Position numbers and translations under genes: made by a program
Notes under the pieces: generated by a model
What the model saw: only the letters and a program-made list of their open reading frames with translations
The model's database searches: none
What the model was told of the DNA's origin: nothing
Source: Hypomesus transpacificus
Taxonomy: Eukaryota > Chordata > Actinopteri > Osmeriformes > Osmeridae
Length of the DNA stretch: 64,000 bases
Assembly: GCF_021917145.1 (NCBI RefSeq)
Contig: NW_025813938.1
Span: 1,821,998-1,885,997, forward strand
Direction: 5' to 3'
In this document: piece by piece, positions 24,403 to 35,649 of the stretch
Layout of the letters: each line of letters begins with the position of its first letter
Numbering within the stretch: the first letter of the stretch is position 1

Positions 24403-26975
24403 CATCCCTCTTTCCCTCCCCATCCCTCTTTCCCTCTCTCTCCCCATCCGTCCCTCTCTCTCTTTCTCCCCATCCCTCTCTCCATCCTGCTCAGAGGTTG
24501 AAGGAGCTGGAGCGGGAGGCGTGTGGCCACCAGGGGGCGCTGGTGTCCGTGCAGGCCGCACTGCGCCGCACCCTGGGAGACGAGCACCAGGCTGAGCTGC
24601 AGAGACTGTGCACACGCATGGAACAGGTCTCACACACACACACACATTTACACACACACACATTCACACACACACCGTTTCACAACACAGTCAGTATACT
24701 GTCCCTGTTTGCAGAGTGAGGAGGTATACTTTATGTTATGGTGCAGCCCAGTGGTTAGAGCATTCAACTGCAGATCGAGTGATGGCAGGTTCAAATCCCC
24801 CTCCTGAACATCGCCGAGGAGTACAGCTAAACACACCCAGGCTGTAGTGGGGGGCTGCCAGTGACGAGGGAGCCTGTGGTTGCAGGAGAGACGGGAGGAG
24901 GAGTCACGGCTGGAGCAGAGGGCCTGGAGGGCGGAGGGGGAGGCGGGCAGGCTGAGGAGCCAGCTGGCTGGCAGGGAGGCGGGGGCAGAGGAGAGGACAG
25001 CCAGGCTGGAGCAGCAGATCAGGCGCTGGGGCCAGGAGCTGGGGGCCGAGTGTGAACACCTGCAGCTGCTGCTGGAGGACAGCGGGGTCCCTGGGAGCAC
25101 CAACGAGCCCCCTCACTGGTACACACACACACACACACACACACAAATACCTTGCAGTTCCTCTACAGTGCTGTCTTTCTCCTTCAGTCCTACGGTGGCC
25201 CAGGCTGTCCAGACCTTGCGGGCGCTCAGGGTTCAGCTGCAGCAGGAGATGTCCTTCCAGAGACGCAGCGCCCAGCACCTCAGCAGGGACAAGGTCTCTG
25301 ACAGCTTCTTCTTCTTGTACTGGGGGACTGTTGTTTGTATGGCAATTTGGATCCTAGTGTCTGCTAAATGACCTTCTTCTTGAACACACATATGGAGTTT
25401 CTTCTTCTTCTTCTGTAGGAGCGAGAGTTGCGTTTGCAGAGAGAGCAGCTGGAGATGGAGAGAGAACAGGCGCTGGACTCACTGAAAGAGAGACTCATTC
25501 AGGTCACAATGTTCTTCAAAACAACGCTCACACAAAACTACCCTCCACAGGGCTATGCCTGTGGACGTATTCTTGTGGCGTGCGTGCATTCACACGTGTG
25601 TGACGTGTGTGTCTGTGTGTCTGTTTGTCACAGGACCACATCCAGGAGCTGAGCGGTGTGACCCGGGCCCAGCAGGGGGGAGGCGGGGCGGGAGGCGAGG
25701 GGGGCGTGGAGGGGGGCGTGGAGGGGGGCGTGGCGTGGTCCCTGCGCAGGCAGCTGCAGGCTAAAGACCAGGAGCTCAGGGAGGTCCAGAGGAACATGGG
25801 GCAGTGGAAGGAGCAGACCAGCGTCCGTCTGGCACGCAGGTTTGAGCAGGAGCTCACCTCCGAACTGGAGAGGTAACGCACTGCACCGCATCGCATCGCA
25901 CTGCATCACACTGCATCGCACTGCATCACACTGCATCGCACCGCACTGCACCGCACTGCACCGCACTGCACCGCACTGCATCACACCGCACCGCATCGCA
26001 CTGCACCGCATCGCACTGCATCACACTGCATCACACCGCACTGCACCGCACCACGAGGCAAAGACAGCCTGTCAACATTAGAAATATTAGTTGTGCAATT
26101 ACTCATGCTTAAAACAAGGACATTTGACTGTCTATATATATGGTATATATGATATATATTTATAATGTGTTGTTTATTTAAATTAAGTCAAGTCCAACTT
26201 GATTTAAAATCTAAAAACAAGATTACTACACTCACAAGTAGAGTTATTACAGTGTGTAATGGCTTTAGACCAACGTTGTCCTGTTCCACATCATAAGAAA
26301 CTACCTGTTTACTGTATATAGATTATCTAGAAAGATATACAATATAGTATATGTATTGTTTTTCAAATTCCATTGTCGGTTGTGTTTGCGTCTCCACAGG
26401 TGCAAGGCACGGTTGTTGAAGGGGAGGTAACTGGTTTCAGCCTGTTTAGACTAGCCAAACCTAGTGTAGTTTGACCTTTCCTAGATTCTGCTTAACTGAC
26501 TAACCGTAATGCTCTACATTTCTGTCACTGGTGCATAGGTGTCCCCTTGGTAGTTGTGTGTGTGTGTTTGACATCATGTGACGTGTGTGTGTGTCATAGG
26601 AAGGCCCCCAAGGCCCGAGAGGAGAAACAGAGGACTCTGGAGCAGCTGGGGCCCAGGTTCCCCCCCTCCTCTCCCTCTCTCCCCCCTGGGGCCCCTCCCT
26701 CTCTCCCCCCTGGGGCCCGTCCCTCTCTCCCCCCTGGGGCCCCTCCCTCTCTCCCCCCTGGGGCCTCCCCCCCAGACCTGGCCTCTCTCAAGCTGCTGCG
26801 GCACCTCCAGGGCCGGGTCCAGCAGCTCCGGGCTGAGAACCAGGCTCAGGCCTGCAGCCCCTTGCCCCCCAGCAGGGGCCACCCCAGCAGGGGCCCCAGG
26901 AGCCTGGCAGGGTCCTACCTGGAGACCGTGGGTGGTCCGATTCAGCCCAAAGCAGATTTCCACTTCATGCAGTAG
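19093..26975 (+). CDS. Unidentified long coiled-coil protein, 25 exons
   Basis: I do not recognise this gene. The model has 25 exons with consistent phases and encodes about 1034 residues: 19093-19159, 19250-19353, 20003-20036, 20139-20258, 20362-20487, 20737-20826, 20913-20999, 21092-21218, 21386-21500, 21989-22081, 22225-22293, 22490-22621, 22766-22867, 22984-23193, 23330-23392, 23518-23613, 23786-23887, 23972-24142, 24495-24626, 24886-25118, 25188-25293, 25419-25502, 25634-25872, 26400-26426, 26600-26975. Residues 1-290 are polar and Ser/Thr-rich with the motif LLLDAIDAQLSRLQ near the start, an NTPR repeat, an acidic run and an Arg run (VRWRRRRRR). Residues of about 291-909 are almost continuous Glu/Gln/Arg/Leu coiled coil, encoded mainly by phase-0 exons. 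The last exon encodes a proline-rich repeat and a final short coil. This pattern suits a centrosomal, ciliary or Golgi scaffold, but that is inference. The start was chosen as the first ATG before an acidic, exon-like frame. Confidence 0.8.
19378..19640 (-). mobile_element. LINE 3' end, minus orientation
   Basis: A (tgaa)n tract is followed by cctttattgccccgagggga, the reverse complement of the common fish LINE tail that ends in a tetranucleotide microsatellite. It lies in the second intron of the coiled-coil gene. The inner boundary is uncertain. Confidence 0.6.
21500..21790. repeat. 32-bp minisatellite that includes a splice donor
   Basis: About nine copies of a 32-bp unit (caggtgaacacagtcacacg then tcctaaacacac). 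The first copy starts with the real 3' end and donor of the exon ending at 21500 (CAG/GTGAAC), so every copy carries a matching donor-like site. Confidence 0.9.
21961..21987. repeat. TG microsatellite at a splice acceptor
   Basis: (TG)n forms the sequence immediately before the acceptor of the coiled-coil exon at 21989. Confidence 0.85.
24225..24490. repeat. CT-rich tandem repeat before an exon
   Basis: Pyrimidine tract with (CT)n and ctccccttct blocks directly upstream of the coiled-coil exon at 24495. Confidence 0.85.
24733..24860 (+). mobile_element. tRNA-derived SINE head
   Basis: The sequence gcccagtggttagagcattc (A-box-like) followed by ggttcaaatcc (B-box-like) about 35 bases later is typical of a tRNA-derived SINE promoter. 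It lies in the intron between exons 19 and 20 of the coiled-coil gene. Confidence 0.65.
25880..26055. repeat. 5-bp/10-bp tandem repeat (ctgca/tcgca)
   Basis: Short units of actgcatcgc and actgcaccgc follow the donor at 25872. The region is intronic. Confidence 0.9.
26667..26768 (+). repeat. 24-bp coding repeat, proline-rich
   Basis: Four copies of a 24-bp unit (core ctctctcccccctggggccc) lie inside the last coding exon of the coiled-coil gene. They encode a repeated LPPGAPPS octapeptide in frame. Confidence 0.9.
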
Positions 26976-27570
26976 AAGGGGACGATCACACACATCTGGA
27001 TGTGTGGACCTGTGTCGTCTCTGGATGAGTGTTTTTGTTGTCTTGCATTCAGTTGGCACCATCGCAGCACAGCGTTGGGTTCTGGAGTCCCTCGTGGTCC
27101 AGAGCGACCCAGAGCTGACTCCTCGACCAGGCACAACGTACGCGTGATGACAAGTCGTTAAAGGACTTTCGAAGTGTCACTCGATCGTTCTCCCGTAGCC
27201 TGAGCAGATTTCGTAACTGTTTAACGACTGGCAGGTCACAGTGACACCGTCACAGTACCGCTCGTCACTTCGTCCGTTTTCTCAGCAAAGCTGGTTTTAC
27301 TGCAGGGCTCAAGGTTGGGGACAGGGCGTGGGTGAATGAGTGATCGACTGGTTGCTGCATACCACAGAGATGACACAGAGGTCATGAGGTCAGGGGCGGG
27401 AATAGAAGCCCTCTGAGTATCCACGTTGTCTTTTGTAAGATTGGCTTCCAGTGTTTCTACAGTGTTCTTCAGTGATCCTGACTTCATATTGAGTGGATTT
27501 GACCATTAAACAGTAATGCACATGATTTTTTTGTTTTACTTTGTCATTCAAATAAAAGAGCTTTATTTAG
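26976..27570 (+). other. 3' UTR of the coiled-coil gene, convergent polyadenylation
   Basis: The untranslated sequence runs to an AATAAA at 27551-27556. On the other strand an AATAAA (TTTATT here) occupies 27562-27567 and would serve ccdc117, so the two genes converge with 3' ends that meet or overlap. Confidence 0.6.
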
Positions 27571-28519
27571 AAACAGATACAAAGGAGTAACACTCAATGT
27601 TTCTATCAAGATGCATGTCAGGAGAATACAATCAAAATGTACGCCGGTGAATATCCACAATTTCATTTTCACCAAAACGAAGGAAGTGTTTTTCCCCCAC
27701 CTAAAGGAAATCGACGACAAGTGACGGTCGAACAGCAAGCTCACATGCTTTCAAATCCTGTGGGGAAAAAACTGGACTAAACCAGAATTGAATTGTCAAA
27801 ATGCAACTCTGACAACAACAAAAAAAGCTCAAGCTGTTTCTGTCTGCCTTCAAACTAAGTTAAAAAGCCGTTTCATTTGTCTCCTGACACCAAAGTCTGA
27901 ATACAAACCACTACTCCTACATGTTGTGTAATTATGAGGAAATGGCGATATGAACACATAACATTTGCTAAGTGTCTGTTTCCTTCAAGGACATTAAGGC
28001 TATGGCAAGGTCACACAGTCCGTTGGAAAGTCTGAAATCTTAAACATGTACTGGTACTGACTGTCAACACAGACATAGCTGGAGAAAAAAGGTGGGTCCC
28101 TTCTCGATGTCGTGCCCTAAAACGCACCCCTCTGGATCCGAGTTAGAATGTTGTGCCCTAAAACGCACCCCTCTGGATCCGAGTTAGAATGTCATGCCCT
28201 AAAACGCACCCGTCTGGATCCGAGTTAGAATGTCGTGCCCTAAAACGCACCCGTCTGGATCCGAGTTAGAATGTCATGCCCTAAAACGCACCCGTCTGGA
28301 TCCGAGTTAGAATGTCGTGCCCTAAAACGCACCCCTCTGGAACAACACAACTATGGCATACATTTTGGCCAAAGGAGCACAAAACCAGGAACCCAACACC
28401 ACCGACACACCGACCAGCAACCGGGCCTTGGTCTAAAGCTGTCCCCCTGGCAACAGTAACGTAGCAACGTCCAACCCATTCGTTCCAGGATGAAGCTCAC
28501 GGCGTCAGGGCGACGGCCT
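27540..28519 (-). other. ccdc117: ccdc117 3' UTR
   Basis: This is the untranslated region between the ccdc117 stop codon and the minus-strand AATAAA at 27562-27567. It includes a 41-bp tandem repeat at 28100-28340. Confidence 0.6.
28100..28340. repeat. 41-bp minisatellite in ccdc117 3' UTR
   Basis: Five to six near-identical copies of a 41-bp unit containing cctaaaacgcacccctctgg and atccgagttagaatgt. Confidence 0.93.
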
Positions 28520-30374
28520 CTACAGCTCCATGTCCTCTTCTCCAGAGCTGCCCCCCGGGGGGGGGTAGGGCTCCCTAGGGGGGGCTGTGGGTGTGAGGGG
28601 GGCGGGGGGGCTGGGAGGGGGGCTGGGGGCCGGGGCCGGCCGGCTGCCTGCTTGCTGCTGCTGCTTGCGCTGCCTCTGCAAGGTGCCCCTGAACCTGCGG
28701 GAGAGGGTGTCTTCCGGGGGGCGCCACACCACCAGCTCCATGCACGACTGGCTCCTGGAGGACACAGTAGAGGAAGAGGAAACAGGGAAGCCGTTAGCGA
28801 GCATGTGCAGCTCCCCAGACCAGGTTGCTTCCCTGGATACACACAGACGCTCTCAGACCAAAGCGACATAGGGAGAGTGCACGTGTAGCGTGTGAGCTCA
28901 GAGAGAGGGAGGATGGGGGGAGATTTACACAGACTGTGCTGCCGTGTGGGGGTGGAAGAGGGGAAGAAGGGGGAGGAGGGGGGGAGACTTACACAGACTG
29001 TGCCACCGTGTGGGGGAGGAGGGGGGTGGAAGAGGGGAAGAAGGGGGAGGAGGGGGGGAGACTTACACAGACTGTGCCACCGTGTGGGGGAGGAGGGGGT
29101 TGGAAGAGGGGAAAAAGGGGGAGGAGGGGGGGAGACTTACACAGACTGTGCCACCGTGTGGGGGAGGAGGTCTGTAATGCTGCGCTGCAGCCCCAACTTC
29201 AGGCTGTCTGACATCACCAGCACCGGCCGCCTGGGCAGAGAGTCAAGGTCCAGGTCCTCGTCATCATCATCGTCCTCCAGGGTTATCCTGGGGTCACACA
29301 GGACAGCAACACAGGTTACCCAGCAGCACTGTACCACACAGCACCAGAACGGACAAGCTGCTGCACTGTGGTTTCTGTTGTTGTCTTTGACAGGGGTGAA
29401 GGTTTCGTTATACACACTTGCACTTTTTGAAAACAGTAAATCTGTCAATGTCCCCTCAAATACACACACTTTTTTTTAAATCAAGAAAATCATATTTAAC
29501 AACCCCATCTTCTGCTGTGGCTAAAAGCGTCTACTAAATGGATGAAATATAAATATATCTCTTTTTTTTTTTTCTTCACCTTTCTTCAATCTCCTGCAGT
29601 CTCCTTTGGGCAGCCTCCACCTCCATGTGGAAGCCCTCCGTGTCCTGGCGGGGCGGGGGGCGAGGCACCCCTGCCAGGCCCTGCAGTAGGAGGGCCGGGG
29701 CCGGGCAGGGCTGGGGCGGGGCAGGGCTGGCTGGCCCGGGCAGAGGGCAGGCTGGGCCTGGTGACCCTGGGGGCCAGTTCTGACACATGCTGGGGCTGGA
29801 GTCTCCAGGGTCACTTCCCACTGTCAGTCTCCTTCGCTTGGCACTGCATCCTCTGTGGGTGCACACACACACACACATGCGAACACACGTGCACTATTTG
29901 TACATTGCTTTGGATAAAAGCATGTGCCAAATTAAGAGACAGTAAATATTGTCTTTTATTATTTTCTTTTTTTTTTTTTTTACTAAAGACCACATTAAAT
30001 GGGATCGGTGTTTAAAAAAGAAAAAGAAATTCTCACTCGTCATCTGATCTTCTCCTGTGCTTCCTTAGGCAACGTCTCTCCCAGCTCCTGAGATGACAAA
30101 ATATTTATTTTTTTCTACTGAGGCAACACTACAAATCTGAGTAAAACATTCAGCCTCCAACACGTTTGAATGTAAACATACCGTTTAAGTAAAAAGTATA
30201 AAGTCAAACACTAAACGATCGTTAAATAACCGACGCTTACGTGTTGGCAGGAGGTAGAGCCAGCAGTGGGTGAGAAGTGCTCGCGGGGCTGATGTTGAAC
30301 CCCGACGTTTGTGGCATGCTGGTAAGACATGGGAATGGATACATCGCAGGCAGAAATCCCAATTCGCTGCTCAT
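28520..30374 (-). CDS. ccdc117: Coiled-coil domain-containing protein 117
   Basis: Vertebrate protein implicated in the MMS19/CIA iron-sulfur pathway and S phase; that role comes from the family, not from this sequence. Five exons on the minus strand: 30374-30241, 30087-30037, 29852-29580, 29287-29141 and 28754-28520, giving 279 residues, the same length as human CCDC117 as I recall it. All phases join. The start ATG is in frame after an upstream stop. Recognisable family motifs are a basic stretch (KRRRL), EAAQRRLQEIEERI, an acidic run, PVLVMSDSLKLGLQRSI, SCMELVVWRPPEDTL, and the C-terminal EEDMEL. It is head to head with tcn2 and tail to tail with the coiled-coil gene. The donor of exon 4 lies in a tandem array of donor copies. 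Confidence 0.9.
28921..29165. repeat. 64-74-bp tandem repeat carrying a splice donor
   Basis: Four copies of a unit that includes the end of ccdc117 exon 4 and its donor. Donor cores (GTAAGT on the minus strand) sit at 29135-29140, 29061-29066 and 28987-28992, and a mutated GTAAAT at 28923-28928. Between donors is purine-rich plus-strand DNA (gggaggagggggg). Confidence 0.93.
29860..29880. repeat. CA microsatellite
   Basis: Short (CA)n tract just upstream (minus strand) of the ccdc117 exon 3 acceptor. Confidence 0.8.
29890..29950 (+). mobile_element. SINE tail remnant
   Basis: The sequence ttgctttggataaaagcatg followed by tgccaaatt matches the conserved tail shared by several teleost SINE copies in this window (for example 33709-33745). 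Confidence 0.5.
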
Positions 30375-31589
30375 CTGACTGGGGTGCTGATGCACTGAGC
30401 TTCAAGCTAGACTGCACGGCGGAGGGCCGGACGGAGAGCGGGGCGATGGGAGCAAGATAAGAAGCTCAAATGTTCTAGAATGACAAGGGACAAGCAATTG
30501 AAGCACATGTATAAAACATTATGCAAGAATATAACAACATATATAGTATTGCATTCATATGGTTCGTCTGTAACGTTAAGCATGCATTGTCATTTGATCC
30601 GAGAGACTTGACATTTATCGTGATAACTTAAATAGTCATAACAACTTCAGCTAACTTTAGCTAGCCGATATAGCTAGACTACAGCTATACTACCAGCATC
30701 GACCTAGCTTTTAGCAGCAGTAAGGCATAGATATTCAACGTAAATGACAGTACCTACGCAAGGGTTGTGGCTAAGGCTATTATTTCGGAAAAATAATTCT
30801 ACACACTGTATAAGTGTGGCCAGCGAGTTATCCAACTTGACCCGCCCCCTGATTGTTGTTGTTGTGTCTGACTGAGCCCTGTTGATCTCGGATTGATCTG
30901 CGAACTCACCTGTATGCCGTTTATTTGTTGTCGCTCCGTTCATTTACCGCCATTGTTTTCCGCGGTTGCAAAGTCATTTATGTGATCATTTTGAGCTGAT
31001 TACTTAAGTGAATGGGTAACGTTATCGCGTCCACGTCGGTTCAGACAGTGAAGCTTAGTCGAGGGTTGTGTCTAGTTGAGTCGCAGTAAAACGTCGTCAT
31101 CACACATTCTAGAAAATACCGGAATAGTCATTGGCGTTTCTGGGTCTTGTAGTTTAGACACAAAAACGTAACGTATGAAAGCATCTAGCCTATTATTCTT
31201 GGTTGTAAATTAAAAATATTCTCGTGGAAATTCGCCTTTGTTTTTTTAAGGCACTTATACCCCGTGAAAAGTATTTATTTAAAGATGCTTGATACAGCTG
31301 TTTTAAAGGGGTCTTCTGTGTCATGTGACAGGTCATATGATCTGAAAAGCTATGTCAACATCAGGTCGTTCAAACTTGTTTTATTGGTTTGTCCCAACAT
31401 TTAACTCAGTCGACTTGACTGAGTTACTTTCATCGCTACAGCTTGTGCAGAAGCAGCTCACGGACATTGCAAGGTTGGTTGGCATTGTTTCGCTATCAAA
31501 ACCAATACAACGTATAATACACGTATATGTTTACGATCAATATTTTAATCAAACATTTTTTTTTCTCCAGGTTCTCGTAGTTTTTCAGA
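30375..31589. promoter_or_regulatory. Bidirectional promoter region, ccdc117 / tcn2
   Basis: About 1.2 kb separates the two divergent start codons and must hold both promoters. No TATA box is obvious. Near 31558-31570 a T-rich tract ends in ctccag, which looks like a splice acceptor, so tcn2 may have an upstream noncoding exon. Confidence 0.5.
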
Positions 31590-34500
31590 ATGTATGTCCT
31601 GTACATCTTGTGTGGGTTATTGGCACTGGCTAGCAGCAAACCATGTGGTAGGCTAATTATCTTATTCTGACTGGTATGACATCGTCTGCCTGTTGTTCCA
31701 TAGCCTAACGGTTCCTTAACCAGTTCTAATGTGATGCAAGTGACCCTGAACTACTGGGAAAGTACTGAGACGTGTAACATGACGCTGTTTGTCAGTGATT
31801 GAGTAATATCCTATTTGTTTAAACGTTTAAACTAAACGCCGATCCACTCTTAAACTAAACGCCGATCCACTCTTAAACTAACTCTCAAAGCATGTGTTGA
31901 AGGACAAGCCTATGTGCTCCGAAAGATAATTCTCGTTTAAAAGAAAATTCGGTAACACTGCGTATAATCCATGCCCTGTGTAAATACCATCGAGGATAAT
32001 GAAAACTGTCTGGTGTTTGGAAACTATACTTTTGGTTATTAAGTTGCTGAGGTCTGTGTATCCTGTCTTTGGATTAGTGTGTAACTGCTGATACAGCAGA
32101 GGCATATGGCCTGTTGTACTGACCTTGATGACACAGTGCGAGTACATTTTTATATGGTGTCAGTGAGTCGCCATTGAAGGAGCGCTATCTGTTTGGTGAA
32201 GTGTGAAGTATTGCATGGGAAGGTAACTGAATGTGATGTTTGTCTAGAAACTGCCGAGTCAGATCACAGTGAGCTGCTCCAGTCTCTGAATAAGAAGCTG
32301 CTTCGCTCTCTGGAGGACAAGGTCGCCCTCCCCAATCCCAGCGTGCACCTGGCCCTACGACTGTCCACTCATCACAACCTCGACAAAGAGAATAGACACC
32401 TCAATGCGCTGAAAACACGGCTACACGATGACATCCAGAGGTACCCGTGCACCTAGTCCAACACCTCGTCGTTTCGTATCAAGGGAACACTTCCAGCGCA
32501 GAACCCTTCACATTTTTGATAGCGTTTCTGGAACATATGGATTATTGTTGTGCTGTATTATTGCACATGAAACAGACTCATAGGGTCTTGCTCCCCCAGC
32601 TCTCTGTCTAGGGGCCAGGCTGTGTCTGGACGGCTTGCCCTCTACGTGCTGGCTCTGAAGGCTTCCTGTTACGACCTGAACTCACTGACCTTCACGCTCA
32701 ACCAGAAGAGCGAGACCCTGCTGACTCACCTGAAGAGACAGATGGAGCAGGAGAAGGAACACATCGCCTGTGAGTGCTCAGCGTTAGATCTAGAAGAACA
32801 CCCACCTGTTTGTTGTTCTGGAATAAAAGCGTCCCGCTAAATGAATACATTACGGTTATCACATTATTTAAAGGGCAACGCAATCCTAAACAAGCCAACT
32901 AGGAATAACTACCATGACTGTAAGACACTGTTGCTACGATAACTGTGACTTAGAAACTTCAATAACACCTTTAACGATGCCTCCTCTGCTCCATAGTCAG
33001 CCACCGGCCCTTGACCACCTACTATCAGTACTCTCTGGGCGTGCTAGGTCTGTGTGTGAGCGGGGTCCGCGTCAACGCGCACGTCAGCAACAAGCTCATC
33101 AAGGCCGTGGAGCACGGCCACATTAAAAATGGCGACTTGGACTGTATCGGTGAGTGTGACCGAGGATACCGCCTCAAACGTGTCTCTCCAAGCTGGAAGT
33201 CTCGTCTGTAACAGTTCGGTAAAGAGAAGCCCTTGGTGGGGCACCCCGGTAGCTCACCGGATAACTGTGAGTGTCGTGTAGCCTGAGGCCTTCCCACACT
33301 GCCTCTCTCCCTGCATTTCCTGTCACATGTCACTTGAAACTGTCCAATAGAGCATGAGAAAACCAAATACAATCACACACTGTATATATATATAAGATGG
33401 CCGTCGCTTGGTTCCGTCTCTCCAGACAGCTTAGCCATGGCTGGGATGGCGTTGCAGTGCGTGAAGAACGCTGGGCAGCCGGGTCAGGCCTCGCTGGATC
33501 AAGCCCTGGCCACCATTAAAGACAAGCTCCTCACCTCCAGACGGGCTGATGGTCACATTGGTAACAAGTACAGCACAGGCCTGGCAGTACAGGTAACCAT
33601 GAGGCCACTCCCTCTCTCCAGACTGGAGTAATGATGACATATGAGGGGATGGGTGCAGCTCAGTGGTTAGAGCATCTGTCTCAGGTTTATCTAACCACCT
33701 CTCTTGTCCATTGCTTTGGATAAAAGTGTGTGCTAATTAAACAATATCACATTTTAATGTATGTTTTGTTCATGAATGAGATGTCTTCATAACCTACACA
33801 TGCGACTATCGAAGAAAGTTGTATTTCCTAAACCCTGTCCCTGACGCTAACCTGAGTCGTTTGTGTTGTGTGTCGACTGCTTCACAGGCCCTTCTGGCGA
33901 TGGGTAGCCAGGTAGACGAGTGTGCTGCGTCTATGACAGCCATGAGATCAGACGCCCAGGGGGGAACCTACTCCAACCCCATGGCCGTGTCCCAGACCCT
34001 GCCTGCCCTCCAGCGCACCTCCTACCTGCAGCTGAAGGACAAGCAGTGCCGCGACGAGGACGGTGAGCACAGGAAGATTACGTTGCACAAAGATCAGCTC
34101 AGTGGTTAGAGCAATTGTACCCCCATCTGTACGTCGCCTGGGATGCCTGCTTAAGGAAAACATTACGTTGGATTCTTGTTGGTTACATTATAATATAAAG
34201 GCAAATGTAGTCAGTCGTTATAGGTTACGGTCTGATTCTCCCACTCCCGTGGCTTGGTTTGGGCTCCCCCTGCAGGCAGCCTGGTGCTGGAGCCTAGGGA
34301 CCCCGTGGTGGTGCTGCCCAGACGCGCCCAGGTGGGGCTGCAGGTGGAGGTGGTGAAGTCCAATGGGGCGGCCGCCGTCTTCCAGGTGGACGTCCCGACC
34401 GGATCCTCTCTGCTCGACGCCCTGGAACTCCTCCAGCAGAAGAACAAAGACTTCACGTCAGTCAAACACCTTTTTTTCTATTTTAATTTTTAAAATGTAG

Positions 34501-35036
34501 CTATATCTTTTTGTGTACCTTGATTCGCAGTTGGAGATAAGAGACGATTGTAAAAACTTAAAATGTATATCCTTGTCAGATCATTCAACCCAGGACAATG
34601 ACAGGTTGTGTGACAACACACAGGGTCAGGGCTGTTAAGTAACTTGTCAACTTGAAGAAGCAGAACCTGATGGCTCCTGTCCCTTGTCCCCCCCCCTCCC
34701 TCCCTCCCCCCGCCCCCCTGGGGCCCCTGTCTGCAGGTTTAAGAAGGAGCACAGCCTGTGGGGGCCCTTCCTGAGTGCGGTGAACAAGGAGAACGCCAGG
34801 CAGACAGATCGTAGATACTGGCAGCTCTCCTCCGACGGTGCTGCTCTCAGTCACGGTAAGAACACAGTAATAGACGGAGCAATCACACACACACACACAT
34901 ACATACTTTGAACCAAGGTGGTCCATCTGGTTTAGTTCTTTTTGCAACTGAACAGTGATCGGTCTCTTTTTCAGGGATCGTCGACTTCAAGATAGAGAAA
35001 GCTCAGCACATCACCATCAGAAACGCAGTCTACTGA
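31590..35036 (+). CDS. tcn2: Transcobalamin (vitamin B12 carrier)
   Basis: Secreted protein that binds cobalamin and delivers it to cells. Nine exons: 31590-31647, 32248-32440, 32600-32769, 32997-33149, 33426-33592, 33888-34062, 34276-34456, 34737-34855 and 34975-35036, giving 425 residues, close to the usual length. Phases all join. It opens with a signal peptide (MYVLYILCGLLALASS). The alpha-barrel half contains LALYVLALKASCYDL, TTYYQYSLGVLGLCVSG and DGHIGNKYSTGLAVQALL. The beta domain begins near LVLEPRDPVVVLP and ends with KKEHSLWGPFLSAVNKENAR, YWQL and the C-terminal GIVDFKIEKAQHI. Fish have several transcobalamin paralogues; linkage to osbp2 supports tcn2, but a tcnb-type paralogue is possible. 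SINE pieces occupy several introns. Confidence 0.88.
33645..33760 (+). mobile_element. Short SINE, head and tail
   Basis: The tRNA-like head gtgcagctcagtggttagag is followed after about 50 bases by the tail ttgctttggataaaagtgtg. The copy lies in the tcn2 intron between exons 5 and 6 and appears to lack most of the body. Confidence 0.65.
34080..34165 (+). mobile_element. SINE head remnant
   Basis: The sequence gatcagctcagtggttagag is again the A-box region of the same SINE family, truncated, in the tcn2 intron between exons 6 and 7. Confidence 0.5.
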
Positions 35037-35430
35037 AAGACTGGGGGAGGAGACGAGCGGTTCAACTTCTTGTAGTCTGTTGGTTAATCAGCATGTGAGA
35101 GTGTCAGAACTGCCTGGAGATGAAGGCGAAGGAGGAGGGAAATAGTTTGATTATTTTGATTCACATGCTCCAGCTCACCACATGTAAATCTCTCAGTATA
35201 AGAGATTATGGTAAGAGATTTATCACCATAGTTATCCTGTTGTGTCCTATTAATCTTAAATCAGATTATTTTAATTTCAGTTAACCTCAGTTTAATAGGG
35301 CTCTTGCAGTTTTGATTACTATGACTGAGTGACATGACATTTGTATTTTGTATATAATTGCTCTTATATCCAAAATAGTTAAATGACTAATTTGTTTTTA
35401 ATAAACGGGTTTGGATGTTTACATGACTTG
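35037..35430 (+). other. tcn2: tcn2 3' UTR
   Basis: The untranslated sequence after the stop runs to an AATAAA at 35400-35405. Only about 220 bases then separate this from the dguok start codon, so the intergenic spacer is very short. Confidence 0.75.
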
Positions 35431-35649
35431 TTTGAGTGCATTTATCTCTAAAAGGGACGAGAGGAGGTTGTGTCAGAAGCTGACTGCAGGGGGCAGTAAA
35501 GGTCTGTTTCGTTCGCCCAGGAAAAAAACCCGGAAACAAAACGTCTCAATCATAACCTTATGGCGCCGGTAGAACACGTGAGGGACCAAAGCTTGTGAAA
35601 CCTTTCTCTTTTGAAAAGTTCAGATGCTTCTAAATGGCATAATGCCGTC

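Noticed and set aside
28100-28340. CRISPR-like array of 41-bp repeats
   Set aside because: Units are contiguous with no unique spacers, in the 3' UTR of a vertebrate gene.
35611-35649. Longer dguok start
   Set aside because: The apparent start is TTG; the first in-frame ATG is 35650.
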